DNA from: Halobacillus litoralis
GTDB taxonomy: Bacteria; Bacillota; Bacilli; Bacillales; Halobacillaceae
NCBI RefSeq assembly: GCF_020171725.1
Contig: NZ_JAIVAJ010000006.1
Coordinates: forward strand, 1 to 64,000
Direction of reading: 5' to 3'
Length of the DNA stretch: 64,000 bases
Part shown: positions 43,926-52,755 of the stretch, one piece after another
Layout: every line of letters starts with the position of its first letter
Position numbering within the stretch: position 1 is the stretch's first letter
Notes under the pieces: model-generated
The model's database searches: none
Told to the model about the DNA's origin: nothing
Seen by the model: the letters and a program-made list of their open reading frames with translations, nothing else
Translations under genes and position numbers: made by a program

Positions 43926-43939
43926 TGTAATCGTTTCCA
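43926..43939. promoter_or_regulatory. probable cre site between dctB-like and dctS-like genes
   Basis: TGTAATCGTTTCCA agrees with cre consensus TGWAANCGNTNWCA at 13 of 14 positions and lies in the divergent region, just ahead of the dctB-like start. CcpA repression of the sensing genes is plausible. Confidence 0.55.
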
Positions 43940-44007
43940 ACAGTGTACCATAGACCTCCTTTAAAGTGATACACTAGTGATAGCTGAAACAGGAAGGAAG
44001 GGTGAAC

Positions 44008-45624
44008 ATGTCCTTGAAGCGAATGCCTATTCGGTGGAAGATTACAATCTTGTCTTTCGGGATGGTTTTGTTTACCGTCTTGATCGGAGGCATCATCATC
44101 ATCGGGAACACGATTGCGTCGAAAGAGGAATCTTTAGGTGACCGCGCTCTTGTCATAGGGCGTACCGTGGCAAACCTTCCTGCCCTGAAACAAAACCTTG
44201 CAGAATCAGAGGGCTGGGAAACCATTAACCCGATGGTTGAGCGAATCCGCACGATTAACAGTTCAGATTATATTGTTGTACTGGATATGAATCGGATCCG
44301 GTATTCACATCCCGTCGAGGATAAGCTTGGAACCTTATCCTCTGGTAAAGATGAAGGTCCGGCTTTTGCTGAACATAGTTACACTTCGAAGGCTGAAGGT
44401 GAACTAGGTGTGGCTGTGAGGGCATTCGTACCTGTAATGGATGATGAGCACGAACAAATCGGAGTTGTCATTGTAGGGAATCTGCTCCCCTCTGTGCCCA
44501 GCATCTTGTTAGCGTTAAAAAATGAGATTCTACTCGTGCTCGTATTGACTTCGCTATTCGGTGTATCGGGGTCCTGGCTGCTTGCCAGACATTTGAAAAA
44601 GCAGACCTTTCAACTTGAGCCTCACGAAATTGTCCAGTTACTAGTTGAACGAACGGCGATGTTCCAAGCCATGAACGAAGGCATCATTGCTGTTGATAAC
44701 GAAGGAACAATTACGATTATGAACGAGAAGGCGAAATCCATACTGGGGCTTAAAGGTCACCACCTTAATCAGCCCGTCCGGGAAGTGGTTCCTGACATTG
44801 GGCTCGACGATGTACTCTATTCGGAGAAAGCAGTCCACAACGAAGAGCTGCGCTTAGGGAGTGCGCTTGTATTGAGTACCAAGGTACCGGTGCGTGTGGA
44901 CGATGAGACGATCGGCGCCGTTATTATTTTCCAAGACCGGACGGATGTGACGCAACTTGCGGAAGAGCTGACAGGGGTGAAAGCATTCGTCGAAGCGTTG
45001 AGAGTTCAGAACCATGAGCACTTGAACAAATTACATACCATTGCAGGACTCATTCAATTGGACCAAAACGATCAGGCGCTTACCTTTGTCTTTGAAACGT
45101 CGGAAAAACAGGAGCGGCTGTCCCGTTTTCTCATCAAGAATTTCAAGGATTACAGCTTATCCGGATTATTGCTGAGTAAAGTGAGCCGTGGTAAAGAGCT
45201 TGGCATCGAAGTGGAGATTGACGACCAGAGCAGGTTGAATCAATATCCTCCGTTATTGGACCAACATGATTTTGTCCTCATATTAGGTAACCTGGTTGAA
45301 AATGCCTTCCATGCATTGGAAGGCGTTGATCGTGAGGAGAAATGGATCGATGTATCTGTTTATCAAGACGATCATGTGTGCACCATTAGTGTGGAGGACA
45401 ATGGCCAAGGCATTCCGTCTTACTGGACCGATAAAGTCTTAGAAAAAGGGTTCACAACTAAAGGGGAAAACGGATCGGGTATAGGGCTCCATTTGGTGAA
45501 GCGCATCGTCGATAAAGGTTTGGGAGAGGTGGAAATCATCTCGGATGAAGGAGAGGGGACGAGCGTCATGATTACGTTTCCGATGAGATGGGAGGAGGAG
45601 AGAGAACATGCCACAGGACATTAA
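44008..45624 (+). CDS. dctS: DctS/CitA-family sensor histidine kinase
   Basis: A 538-aa membrane kinase. ATG 44008 follows GGAAGGAAGGG; GTG 44002 is the alternative. Order: membrane helix (WKITILSFGMVLFTVLIGG), extracytoplasmic Cache/PAS sensor (residues ~38-170, with DRALVIGRTVANLPAL and IRTINSSDYIVVLDMNRIRY), second membrane helix (~175-195), cytoplasmic PAS (~220-320), a dimerisation helix with the phospho-acceptor His 336 in QNHEHLNKLHTI, and a HATPase domain (NLVENAFHAL, DNGQGIP, GSGIGLHLVK). CitA/DctS kinases sense di- or tricarboxylates. It overlaps the response regulator gene by 17 bases, and a DctP-type co-sensor is divergent. Confidence 0.92.
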   Translation: MSLKRMPIRWKITILSFGMVLFTVLIGGIIIIGNTIASKEESLGDRALVIGRTVANLPALKQNLAESEGWETINPMVERIRTINSSDYIVVLDMNRIRYSHPVEDKLGTLSSGKDEGPAFAEHSYTSKAEGELGVAVRAFVPVMDDEHEQIGVVIVGNLLPSVPSILLALKNEILLVLVLTSLFGVSGSWLLARHLKKQTFQLEPHEIVQLLVERTAMFQAMNEGIIAVDNEGTITIMNEKAKSILGLKGHHLNQPVREVVPDIGLDDVLYSEKAVHNEELRLGSALVLSTKVPVRVDDETIGAVIIFQDRTDVTQLAEELTGVKAFVEALRVQNHEHLNKLHTIAGLIQLDQNDQALTFVFETSEKQERLSRFLIKNFKDYSLSGLLLSKVSRGKELGIEVEIDDQSRLNQYPPLLDQHDFVLILGNLVENAFHALEGVDREEKWIDVSVYQDDHVCTISVEDNGQGIPSYWTDKVLEKGFTTKGENGSGIGLHLVKRIVDKGLGEVEIISDEGEGTSVMITFPMRWEEEREHATGH

Positions 45625-46288
45625 GGTGTTGATCATAGAAGATGACCCAATGGTACAGGAAGTCAACCGCCAATTTGTTGAACGGGTCCCGCATTTCAGG
45701 GTGGTAGACGTCGCGTCAGATGGAAAAGAAGGCATACGATTAATTAAAGAGCATGCCCCGGATTTGATCATTCTGGATGTGTTCATGCCGAATAAGGATG
45801 GGCTGAAGACACTTAAAGAGATTCGTAGTCAAACCCTCGATACAGACGTCATCGTCATTACGGCCGCGAACGAAAAGGAAACGATCCGCGCCATGTTCCA
45901 ATACGGTATCATCGACTATATGATTAAACCATTCAAGTTTGAGCGACTTCAGCAATCGCTACTGCACTACCGTTCCTTCCGTTCTCAAATTCAAGGAACA
46001 GGAGAATTGCAGCAGCAGCAGATTGACGGGCTGGTAGCCAGTCCATCAGAGGATGTTGTGACAGAGCTGCCCAAGGGTTTGAATCAACAGACATTGGACC
46101 AAGTCGTGTTATATTTGCAAAAACAGGAGACCTCTCTTTCAGCTGAGCAAGTCGCGGATAGTCTCGGAATGGCCAGAGTTACGGCAAGAAGGTATTTGGA
46201 TTATCTCAGGAAAAGCGGTCAAGTCGAGATTGATATCCAGTATGGTGGAATCGGGCGCCCGGTCAATAAATATATGATGAAACATTAG
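45608..46288 (+). CDS. dctR: DctR/CitB-family response regulator
   Basis: A 226-aa regulator: receiver domain with EDD near the N-terminus (VLIIEDDPMVQ), phospho-acceptor Asp 57 in LIILDVFMPNKDG, conserved Thr/Lys (VITAAN, IKPFKFERL), then a C-terminal HTH of the CitB type (SAEQVADSLGMARVTARRYL, with the wing IGRPVNKY). The kinase partner overlaps upstream. It should activate dicarboxylate-uptake genes; the TAXI-TRAP operon starting 140 bases downstream is the obvious candidate, though the ligand is not shown. GGAGGAGAG precedes the ATG. Ends at a terminator. Confidence 0.92.
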   Translation: MPQDIKVLIIEDDPMVQEVNRQFVERVPHFRVVDVASDGKEGIRLIKEHAPDLIILDVFMPNKDGLKTLKEIRSQTLDTDVIVITAANEKETIRAMFQYGIIDYMIKPFKFERLQQSLLHYRSFRSQIQGTGELQQQQIDGLVASPSEDVVTELPKGLNQQTLDQVVLYLQKQETSLSAEQVADSLGMARVTARRYLDYLRKSGQVEIDIQYGGIGRPVNKYMMKH

Positions 46289-46320
46289 AAATCCCTGCAG
46301 ATTTTGTCAGGGATTTTTTT
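46289..46320 (+). terminator. terminator after dctR
   Basis: AAATCCCTG and CAGGGATTTTTTT form a short stem with a good T-run. Confidence 0.85.
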
Positions 46321-46374
46321 CATGACCAAAAAGACCAAAACGTCCATTATGTTCATAATATTCAAAAAATATAT

Positions 46375-46388
46375 TGTAAGCGTTATCA
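46375..46388 (+). promoter_or_regulatory. cre site before TAXI-TRAP operon
   Basis: TGTAAGCGTTATCA matches the CcpA cre consensus TGWAANCGNTNWCA at all 14 positions, 42 bases ahead of the binding-protein start. Carbon catabolite repression of the transporter operon is expected. Confidence 0.75.
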
Positions 46389-46429
46389 TAAATGTGGATT
46401 ACGAAACTAAAGAAGCGGGGGATTTTCAT

Positions 46430-47425
46430 ATGATGAAACGATTTATTGGAGTGATGGCTCTGGCTTTGGTTATGATTCTTGCAGCTTGTGGTGGAGAAGG
46501 CGGAAGTGAAGAAGCTTCGGGATCAAGCGGTTCAGACTCTAAGTCAGTCGTATTTGGAACAGGTGGAACATCCGGTACGTACTATCCAATTGGTGGAGCA
46601 TTGAAGCCGGTATTTGAAGAAAGTGATTTGATAGACAATGTAACCGTCGAATCAACGGGTGCATCAGTCGCGAATATTCAAAACATCAAAGACAACCTGA
46701 ACCAACTGGCGATTATCATGAGTGATGTTGGATACGATGCGATTAATGGTACGGGGCAATTTGAGGGAAGCGAAGTTGAAGTGAAAGCCATGGCCGGTAT
46801 GTATCAGAACGTTGTGCAAGTAGTGGCGTTGAAAGACAGCGGGATTACGTCCATTGCAGACCTGGAAGGAAAGAAAGTCGGCGTAGGTAAAGTTGGATCA
46901 GGTGTAGAACAAAGTGCGAAAAAAGTATTGGAAGCAGAAGATCTGACGTACGACGACCTATCAAAAGTGACGCATACGGGTTATGCCGATAGTGTACAGG
47001 AAATGAAAAACGGAAACCTGGATGCAGCATTCTTCACTTCTGGTGTCCCGAACAGCAACATCACAGACCTTATGCAGCAGACGGACATCAACTTTGTCGA
47101 AATTAAAGGGGAAACAGCAGATAAGCTGATGGAAAAGTATCCATTCTATAAATCAAATACGATTGAAGCTGGCGATGAAGCCAAGTACGGCTTGGAAAAT
47201 GCTGTCGAGACTGTGGGAATTCAAAATATGATCATTGTCTCCTCTGATCTAAGTGAAGATACTGTCTATGAAATGACGAAGCGCTATTATGAATACTTGG
47301 GCACAGAAGAGGTTTCTGTTGGTGCACTTAAACAACTCGGACGTGACGAAATTGCAAAAGGCCTGATTGCACCCCTTCACCCTGGAGCGAAGAAATTCTA
47401 TGAAGAACAAGGAATCTTAGAGTAA
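46430..47425 (+). CDS. TAXI-family TRAP transporter solute-binding lipoprotein
   Basis: A 331-aa lipoprotein: ATG 46430 (or 46433) follows AAGCGGGGGA, and the signal peptide ends in the lipobox LAACG. The body is a TAXI receptor: VFGTGGTSGTYYPIGGALKP, SVANIQNIKDNLNQLAII, VVQVVALKDSGITSIADLEG, KKVGVGKVGSGVEQSAKKVL and DGNLDAAF-like NGNLDAAFFTSGVPNSNI. TAXI proteins bind small carboxylates such as glutamate or 2-oxoglutarate and deliver them to a fused permease, encoded two genes on. A cre site lies in front. A longer open frame back to 46304 overlaps the terminator and is not used. Confidence 0.92.
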   Translation: MMKRFIGVMALALVMILAACGGEGGSEEASGSSGSDSKSVVFGTGGTSGTYYPIGGALKPVFEESDLIDNVTVESTGASVANIQNIKDNLNQLAIIMSDVGYDAINGTGQFEGSEVEVKAMAGMYQNVVQVVALKDSGITSIADLEGKKVGVGKVGSGVEQSAKKVLEAEDLTYDDLSKVTHTGYADSVQEMKNGNLDAAFFTSGVPNSNITDLMQQTDINFVEIKGETADKLMEKYPFYKSNTIEAGDEAKYGLENAVETVGIQNMIIVSSDLSEDTVYEMTKRYYEYLGTEEVSVGALKQLGRDEIAKGLIAPLHPGAKKFYEEQGILE

Positions 47426-47433
47426 AGGACACT

Positions 47434-47460
47434 GGGCATCGAAATCGATGCCCTTTTTTT
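47434..47460 (+). terminator. hairpin between TAXI gene and DUF1850 gene
   Basis: GGGCATCG-AAAT-CGATGCCC followed by seven T. It lies inside the operon, five bases before the next start codon, and probably reduces transcription of the permease relative to the binding protein. Confidence 0.85.
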
Positions 47461-47464
47461 ACAA

Positions 47465-47941
47465 ATGAGAAGATCTCTCCTTATCTTCGTGGTCGTGTTG
47501 GTGATTGGTGTCATTGCAGGGGTGACAATGAGAACGACGGTGTTCGTCATTTCTTCAGGAGGTCAAGTAGACCATCGTTACTTATATAAAGAAGATGAAA
47601 GATTCAGCGTCAGGTGGCGTCATTCGGTGGAAAAGCAGGAATGGGAAGAGATGTTCAGACTAAAGGACGAGACCATTCAATTAACCGGCACACGGTTTCA
47701 AACATTCGGTGCGGGTGTTCCGAATGATACAGGAGATCGAACCTTTATTAAAGATGGATGGGTGTACATGACGGGGATCGACCAGAATATTGGTCCTTCT
47801 CTTTCTCTGAGAACAGGAGAAAAGACGAACCACCGCATTCAATTTGGAGGCCGACAACTCACGTTGGAAGCGAATCGCGCGTATAAGCTGAGTGTGGTCA
47901 GACAATCTTGGTTGAGTGTTATTTTTGAAAAGTTGAGGTGA
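47465..47941 (+). CDS. DUF1850 protein of TAXI-TRAP operon
   Basis: A 158-aa protein with one N-terminal membrane helix (LLIFVVVLVIGVIAGVTM) and an extracytoplasmic DUF1850 domain: DERFSVRWRHSVEKQEWEEM, RFQTFGAGVPND and RLxxxxxYKLSVV-like endings. DUF1850 genes nearly always sit with TAXI-type TRAP genes; the role is unknown to me. The ATG at 47465 has no Shine-Dalgarno sequence because the terminator hairpin lies immediately upstream. An internal ATG at 47529 has CAGGGGTGA before it but would remove the membrane helix. The permease gene begins six bases after its stop. Confidence 0.85.
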   Translation: MRRSLLIFVVVLVIGVIAGVTMRTTVFVISSGGQVDHRYLYKEDERFSVRWRHSVEKQEWEEMFRLKDETIQLTGTRFQTFGAGVPNDTGDRTFIKDGWVYMTGIDQNIGPSLSLRTGEKTNHRIQFGGRQLTLEANRAYKLSVVRQSWLSVIFEKLR

Positions 47942-47947
47942 GAAGAC

Positions 47948-50095
47948 GTGAAGAAAAAGGAAACGGCAGAGAATTATGATCGTGAGAGCACGACACGCTC
48001 CAACATGGCTAAACCCATAGCTGTGACGATTTCAGTATTAGCCATCGCACTTTCTTTATTTCACTTATATACATCGTATGCAGGGTCGCTTGTGGACATC
48101 AAACAACGAAGCATTCACCTGTACACCCTGATGACGTTAGGGTTCTTATTGTATCCTTTTATGAAGAAGCGAAGCGGAAAAGGAATTCCTTTCTATGACT
48201 ATATAACAGCAGGTTTATCGTTGTTTGTTGCCATCTATATGCTTATGACGGCTGAGAGAATCATTCAGTCTGGTGGACAGATTAACGATACCGATTTTTA
48301 CGTTGGAATCCTTGTCATCCTTCTGTTATTTGATATTACGCGCAGGGTGACAGGGTGGGGACTAACTCTATTAGGTCTCGGTTTCTTAATTTATGGGTTC
48401 TATGTAAAGCTGTCCATCTATCCGGAGATGAATGCCGCGACGATCACAAGTGTCGCCAAGCAGGTCATTTCCCAGCTCGTCTTCATTACAGAAGGGGTGC
48501 TAGGTACTGCTATCGGAGTATCTGCAAGCTATATCATATTGTTTATTCTATTCGGAGCCTTTCTCGGAAGGTCCGGGATGGGGCAGTTGTTCAACGACTT
48601 AGCCCTTGCTGTTGCTGGACATACGAAAGGTGGACCTGCCAAGGTAGCTGTCATTGCAAGTGGCTTCCTAGGGTCGATCAATGGATCCGCCATTGCCAAC
48701 GTCGTAACGACGGGTACCTTTACCATTCCGCTGATGAAAAAGATCGGCTATAACAAAAACTTCGCCGGAGCAGTCGAGTCAGCGGCCAGTGTTGGAGGAC
48801 AGATTCTGCCACCTATCATGGGGGCCGCCGCCTTCATTATGGCTGAGAACTTGAATGTCGCTTATACGAAGATCATTCTCGCAGGGATCATCCCGGCACT
48901 ATTATTTTATATTGGAATTCTGCTTCAAGTTCACTTCCGTGCGGCGAAAAGAGGGCTGGAGGGGCTCCCGAAGAGTGAGCTGCCATCCTTACGAGGTGTA
49001 ATTGCAGAGAGAGGGCATTTAATTGTTCCGATGCTTACCCTTTTGTACCTGTTATTCTCAGGTAAGACGCCCTTCTATGCAGCATTCTGGTCGATTATCG
49101 CAACAGTCGTGATTGCTGGATCCAAACGAATGATTCCGGTAATCATCGCCATCACCTTATTCTTGATTTTCCAGCCGCAGTTGTCTGCGCTGGTTACGAG
49201 CGGGGAAATGCCTCGTCTAAGAAGTGATTGGTGGGAACTATTGCTGATCATCGCCATTCCACTTGCTATTAATCTAGTGAGGAAAGGGATGAATATGAAA
49301 GGGGACGAAGTGGGCATCAAGGATTGTCTTCAAGCACTTGAAGATGGAGCGAAAACGACTGTCCCCGTCGCTATTGCCTGTGGTGCCGTCGGAATAGTAG
49401 TCGGAATCGCTTCTCTGACAGGAGTAGCATTGGAAATCGCGAACAGCATTGTAAGTATTGGAGGAGCTGTAAGCAGTCCACTTCTTCAATTGCTGATTAC
49501 TCTGCTTCTGACTATGATTACATCGATCATTCTCGGAATGGGATTGCCGAGTATCCCGACTTATATCATTACCAGTACAATGGCAGCACCAATCCTGTTG
49601 CAGCTTCCTCTTTACCGGGAAATCGCAGGTTCGACGGAAACGGCTACGTTTGTTGCCCACATGTTCGTGTTTTACTTCGGGATTTTCGCTAACATTACAC
49701 CGCCTGTCGCATTGGCAGCATTTGCTGGAGCGGGGGTAGCGGGTGGTGACCCGAACAAAACGGGTTTCCAAGCCATGAAACTTGCCATCGCAGGATTCAT
49801 CGTTCCGTTCATGTTTGTTTTCTCCCATGAGATGCTTATGGTGGATGCAACAGTGATGAACATCATTTTGATCACGGTAACTTCGTTGATCGGGGTATTC
49901 TTATTGTCCGTTATGGCAGAGGGTTACCTGAAGCAAAGTGTGCCAGCCTGGTTAAGGGTTCTTGCAGGAATCGGAGCCCTGTTGCTCATTTATCCAGGAT
50001 TAGTGACTGACTTAATTGGACTGGTCGTATTTGCACTGGTACTCGTGACGAATTTGAAAAACACGAACGCCATCCAGCAGCATCGTTCTGCGTAA
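47948..50095 (+). CDS. TRAP transporter fused permease (DctQ-DctM type)
   Basis: A 715-aa polytopic membrane protein starting at GTG 47948 after GAGGTGAG. The N-terminal ~170 residues with four helices correspond to the small DctQ-type subunit; the rest is the large DctM-type subunit (~14 segments), with GAFLGRSGMGQLFNDLALAV, GFLGSINGSAIANVVTTGTF, GGQILPPIMGAAAFIMAE, LGMGLPSIPTYIITSTMAAP and FANITPPVALAAFAGAGVAG. This is the fused form typical of TAXI-TRAP systems, driven by Na+ or H+ gradients; Na+ would suit a halophile. It works with the lipoprotein receptor two genes upstream. FAH-family and SDR enzymes follow in the same operon. Confidence 0.95.
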   Translation: MKKKETAENYDRESTTRSNMAKPIAVTISVLAIALSLFHLYTSYAGSLVDIKQRSIHLYTLMTLGFLLYPFMKKRSGKGIPFYDYITAGLSLFVAIYMLMTAERIIQSGGQINDTDFYVGILVILLLFDITRRVTGWGLTLLGLGFLIYGFYVKLSIYPEMNAATITSVAKQVISQLVFITEGVLGTAIGVSASYIILFILFGAFLGRSGMGQLFNDLALAVAGHTKGGPAKVAVIASGFLGSINGSAIANVVTTGTFTIPLMKKIGYNKNFAGAVESAASVGGQILPPIMGAAAFIMAENLNVAYTKIILAGIIPALLFYIGILLQVHFRAAKRGLEGLPKSELPSLRGVIAERGHLIVPMLTLLYLLFSGKTPFYAAFWSIIATVVIAGSKRMIPVIIAITLFLIFQPQLSALVTSGEMPRLRSDWWELLLIIAIPLAINLVRKGMNMKGDEVGIKDCLQALEDGAKTTVPVAIACGAVGIVVGIASLTGVALEIANSIVSIGGAVSSPLLQLLITLLLTMITSIILGMGLPSIPTYIITSTMAAPILLQLPLYREIAGSTETATFVAHMFVFYFGIFANITPPVALAAFAGAGVAGGDPNKTGFQAMKLAIAGFIVPFMFVFSHEMLMVDATVMNIILITVTSLIGVFLLSVMAEGYLKQSVPAWLRVLAGIGALLLIYPGLVTDLIGLVVFALVLVTNLKNTNAIQQHRSA

Positions 50096-50111
50096 TAAAG
50101 GGGGAAAAGGA

Positions 50112-50981
50112 ATGCAATTAGCCACAGTCGTACGTGGGAATGAGGAAACTGCAGCTGTCCGGTCCGGATCGGATGTTCGACTCCTTTCCTCTATCAATGA
50201 AATCTATCAAACAACATGGCCGACAGATGTATTCGCGTTGATTCAACCCGAACACCTAAGTTCATTTCAGCATTGGTGGGGTGAAAAGACACAAGAAGAA
50301 AAGAATAAAGTGCCTGCTGAAGATAGGACGACATATGGCCCGCTTTACCGTCATCCTAGGAAAATATGGGGGATCGGGTTGAACTATGTGGACCATGCGT
50401 CGGATCTGAATGAAAAAGCACCACAATCTGAGCCAGCCAGTTTCATGAAGCCCGATACCACTATCATAGGGCACAAAGATACCATTTGTATTCCGCATCA
50501 GTCGGAACGCACAACGGCCGAAGCGGAGCTTGGAATCGTCATTGGCCAGAAATGCAAAGACGTTGATGAAGCGGACGCAGCATCCGTGATTGCTGGGTAC
50601 ACGACGATTATCGATATGACAGCAGAAGATATCTTACAGCGTAATCCGAGGTACCTGACACGCTCCAAAAGCTTTGATACCTTCTTCAGCTTTGGTCCAG
50701 TCCTTTACACACCAGATGAAGTAGAGGACGTGATGGGATTGAACGTGTCCACTGTGATCAATGGTGACGTGCATCAAGCCAACCAAGTCAGCAATATGAC
50801 ATTCGATCCGTTCCACTTGATATCGTTCCACTCCAAGGTCATGACACTGCTGCCAGGTGACATCATCTCAACAGGAACACCGGGAGCTGCCGTCATTCGT
50901 GATGGTGACGTTATGGAGTGCCGGATTGATGGTTTTGAACCATTAAGAAATGAGGTAAAGGATCTAAAAGGGAAGGAATGA
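50112..50981 (+). CDS. fumarylacetoacetate hydrolase family protein
   Basis: A 289-aa enzyme of the FAH superfamily. The C-terminal catalytic domain (residues ~75-285) shows IWGIGLNYVDHASDLNEKAP, FMKPDTTIIGHKDTICIP, the metal-binding Glu pair in TTAEAELGIVIG, the Asp in TIIDMTAEDI and LLPGDIISTGTPGAAV. Members split C-C bonds in or decarboxylate 2-oxo acids; the specific substrate cannot be read. GGGGGAAAAGG precedes the ATG, 16 bases after the permease stop, and an SDR gene follows within 5 bases. It likely processes the compound imported by the TAXI-TRAP system. Confidence 0.9.
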   Translation: MQLATVVRGNEETAAVRSGSDVRLLSSINEIYQTTWPTDVFALIQPEHLSSFQHWWGEKTQEEKNKVPAEDRTTYGPLYRHPRKIWGIGLNYVDHASDLNEKAPQSEPASFMKPDTTIIGHKDTICIPHQSERTTAEAELGIVIGQKCKDVDEADAASVIAGYTTIIDMTAEDILQRNPRYLTRSKSFDTFFSFGPVLYTPDEVEDVMGLNVSTVINGDVHQANQVSNMTFDPFHLISFHSKVMTLLPGDIISTGTPGAAVIRDGDVMECRIDGFEPLRNEVKDLKGKE

Positions 50982-50985
50982 GTCT

Positions 50986-51777
50986 ATGGATCTGCAATTA
51001 GAAGGAAAATCTGTTGTCGTATTGGCGTCCAGCAAAGGACTTGGAAAAGCAATAGCCGAAGAGTTCGCACGTGAAGGGGCGAACGTACTGTTATCGAGCC
51101 GCAGCGAAGAAGAACTAAAAAACGCTCAATCAGAAATCAGAGAGAACACCGGGAATCAGAATGTGACGTATCAAGTTTGTGATGTCACGAATCAGGACCA
51201 CATCAAAGCGCTCATGCAGAAAGCGGTCGATTTAAACGGTGGAGTCGACGTGCTTATTAACAACGCAGGAGGACCACCAGCAGGAACGTTCGATCAATTT
51301 TCTGATGAAGACTGGCATAATGCCTTCGAGCTTAATTTGCTGAGCTTCATCCGGTCTATTCGAGAGGCCGTTCCTTCTATGAAGAAACAAGGGAGCGGTA
51401 GAATCCTGAATATCGCCTCTTCTTCTATTAAACAAACATTGGATAACCTCATCCTATCCAATACATTCCGGGCAGGTATCGTCGGGTTATCTAAAAGTCT
51501 CTCACAAGAGTTAGCGGGCGATAACATCCTGATTAACACGGTTGGCCCAGGGCGGATTGCAACCGATCGAGTCGCCTCCCTGGATGAAAAGCGAGCTGGA
51601 AAACTCGGAATCTCGCCAGAAGAACTAAAGGAAAATACCGAAAAGTCGATTCCGATGGGCCGCTACGGAGAGCCGGAAGAATTCGCAAAAGCCGTCGTCT
51701 TCCTGGCTTCTGGAGCGAATACTTACCTAACGGGTCAATCTCTTGTCATTGATGGTGGGCTTGTGAAAGCTTTATAA
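50986..51777 (+). CDS. SDR-family oxidoreductase with atypical catalytic residues
   Basis: A 263-aa short-chain dehydrogenase/reductase. The N-terminal Rossmann motif reads VVVLASSKGLGKAIAEEFAR, with LLSSRSEE and VLINNAGGPPAG. The catalytic Ser region is NIASSSIKQTLDNLILSNTF; where a classical SDR has YxxxK, this protein has SNTFR, so Tyr and Lys are replaced. Bacillaceae have a subgroup with SN-x-x-R-A-G at this point. The C-terminus GQSLVIDGGLVKAL is normal. It may reduce or oxidise the product of the FAH-family enzyme, or have an altered mechanism. AAGGAATGAG lies upstream. Last gene of the transporter operon. Confidence 0.9.
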   Translation: MDLQLEGKSVVVLASSKGLGKAIAEEFAREGANVLLSSRSEEELKNAQSEIRENTGNQNVTYQVCDVTNQDHIKALMQKAVDLNGGVDVLINNAGGPPAGTFDQFSDEDWHNAFELNLLSFIRSIREAVPSMKKQGSGRILNIASSSIKQTLDNLILSNTFRAGIVGLSKSLSQELAGDNILINTVGPGRIATDRVASLDEKRAGKLGISPEELKENTEKSIPMGRYGEPEEFAKAVVFLASGANTYLTGQSLVIDGGLVKAL

Positions 51778-51856
51778 TTTCGAAGCAAGGGACTCTTATA
51801 CAGATGTTCAATCATTCACCTAATTTCCGTAATAAGTATCTTTCTATAATATAAAG

Positions 51857-51902
51857 CAAAAAGCCCCCTTACCATCTCATTGATGATAAGGGGACTTTTT
51901 TG
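51857..51902. terminator. bidirectional terminator between SDR gene and metQ
   Basis: AAAAGCCCCCTTACCATC and GATGATAAGGGGACTTTTTT form a long stem between convergent operons. Confidence 0.9.
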
Positions 51903-51903
51903 C

Positions 51904-52734
51904 TTATTCTGCTTCCTTCATCCACTGAGGTTTACCGAACCCTTGGAAGTCTTCATCAATAATCTTTTCAAACTCGTCTGATTCGATTACTTCTTTGATG
52001 TCTTTCACGAACTGTTTATCCAAGTCTTCCGTTTTTACTGCGACACGGTTCCGGTAATCATCAGGCATATCCTCTAGAATTAGTGCATTCATTAAATCCA
52101 TATCTGCTGCAAGAGCATAGTTTCCTGGTACTAGCGATAAGTCTTCGCTATCAACAAGGCGAGGCAGCTGTCCTGCTTCTACTTCAACAAACTCCAAATC
52201 TTTCACATTATCTGCAATGTCATTTATGGAAGCACGTAGAGGATCGACATCTTCCTTAATTTTAACCAATCCTGCATCTTCAAGAACGATCAAACCTCTT
52301 GCCAAGTTTGTTGGATCATTTGGCAATGCAATGGAGCTTCCATTCTCAATGCTTTCCAGATCTTCATATGTGTTGGAGTAGATCCCCATAGGAGCTGTAG
52401 GGACAATGATTACTTCTGATAAGTCCAGGTTATTCTCTTTGGCGAAAGAGTCTAAATAGATTTTGTGTTGGAACAAGTTCACATCAAGATCTCCATTTGC
52501 CAGTGCTTTGTTTGGTTGAACGTAATCCGTGAATTCTTTGTTCGAAACCTCGTATCCCTTCTCCTCCAGTAAAGGGGCGATGGCATTGGTCACCATATCA
52601 CTGTATGGTCCTGAAGTTGCTCCGAATTTGATGGTCTTCTTATCAGAAGCACCAGCATCTGAATTCCCTCCGCTACACGCAGCAAGGAAAATAAGGGTGA
52701 AGACGATAGAAAATAGTGCAAGTTGCTTTTTCAT
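51904..52734 (-). CDS. metQ: methionine ABC transporter substrate-binding lipoprotein MetQ
   Basis: A 276-aa lipoprotein (signal peptide, lipobox LAACS) of the NlpA/MetQ family: TIKFGATSGPYSDMVTNAIA, YVQPNKALANGDLDVNLFQH, VPTAPMGIYSNTYEDLESI, IALPNDPTNLARGLIVLEDA and NYALAADM. It binds D/L-methionine outside the cell and passes it to MetI. AAGGAGGAAC precedes the ATG, 21 bases downstream of the metI stop. Third gene of a metN-metI-metQ operon behind an S-box riboswitch. Confidence 0.95.
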   Translation of the reverse strand: MKKQLALFSIVFTLIFLAACSGGNSDAGASDKKTIKFGATSGPYSDMVTNAIAPLLEEKGYEVSNKEFTDYVQPNKALANGDLDVNLFQHKIYLDSFAKENNLDLSEVIIVPTAPMGIYSNTYEDLESIENGSSIALPNDPTNLARGLIVLEDAGLVKIKEDVDPLRASINDIADNVKDLEFVEVEAGQLPRLVDSEDLSLVPGNYALAADMDLMNALILEDMPDDYRNRVAVKTEDLDKQFVKDIKEVIESDEFEKIIDEDFQGFGKPQWMKEAE

Positions 52735-52755
52735 ATATAGTTCCTCCTTGTTATG

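Noticed and set aside
46304..46429. longer N-terminus for the TAXI lipoprotein
   Set aside because: It would start inside the dctR terminator and hide the lipoprotein signal peptide; ATG 46430 has a site and signal.
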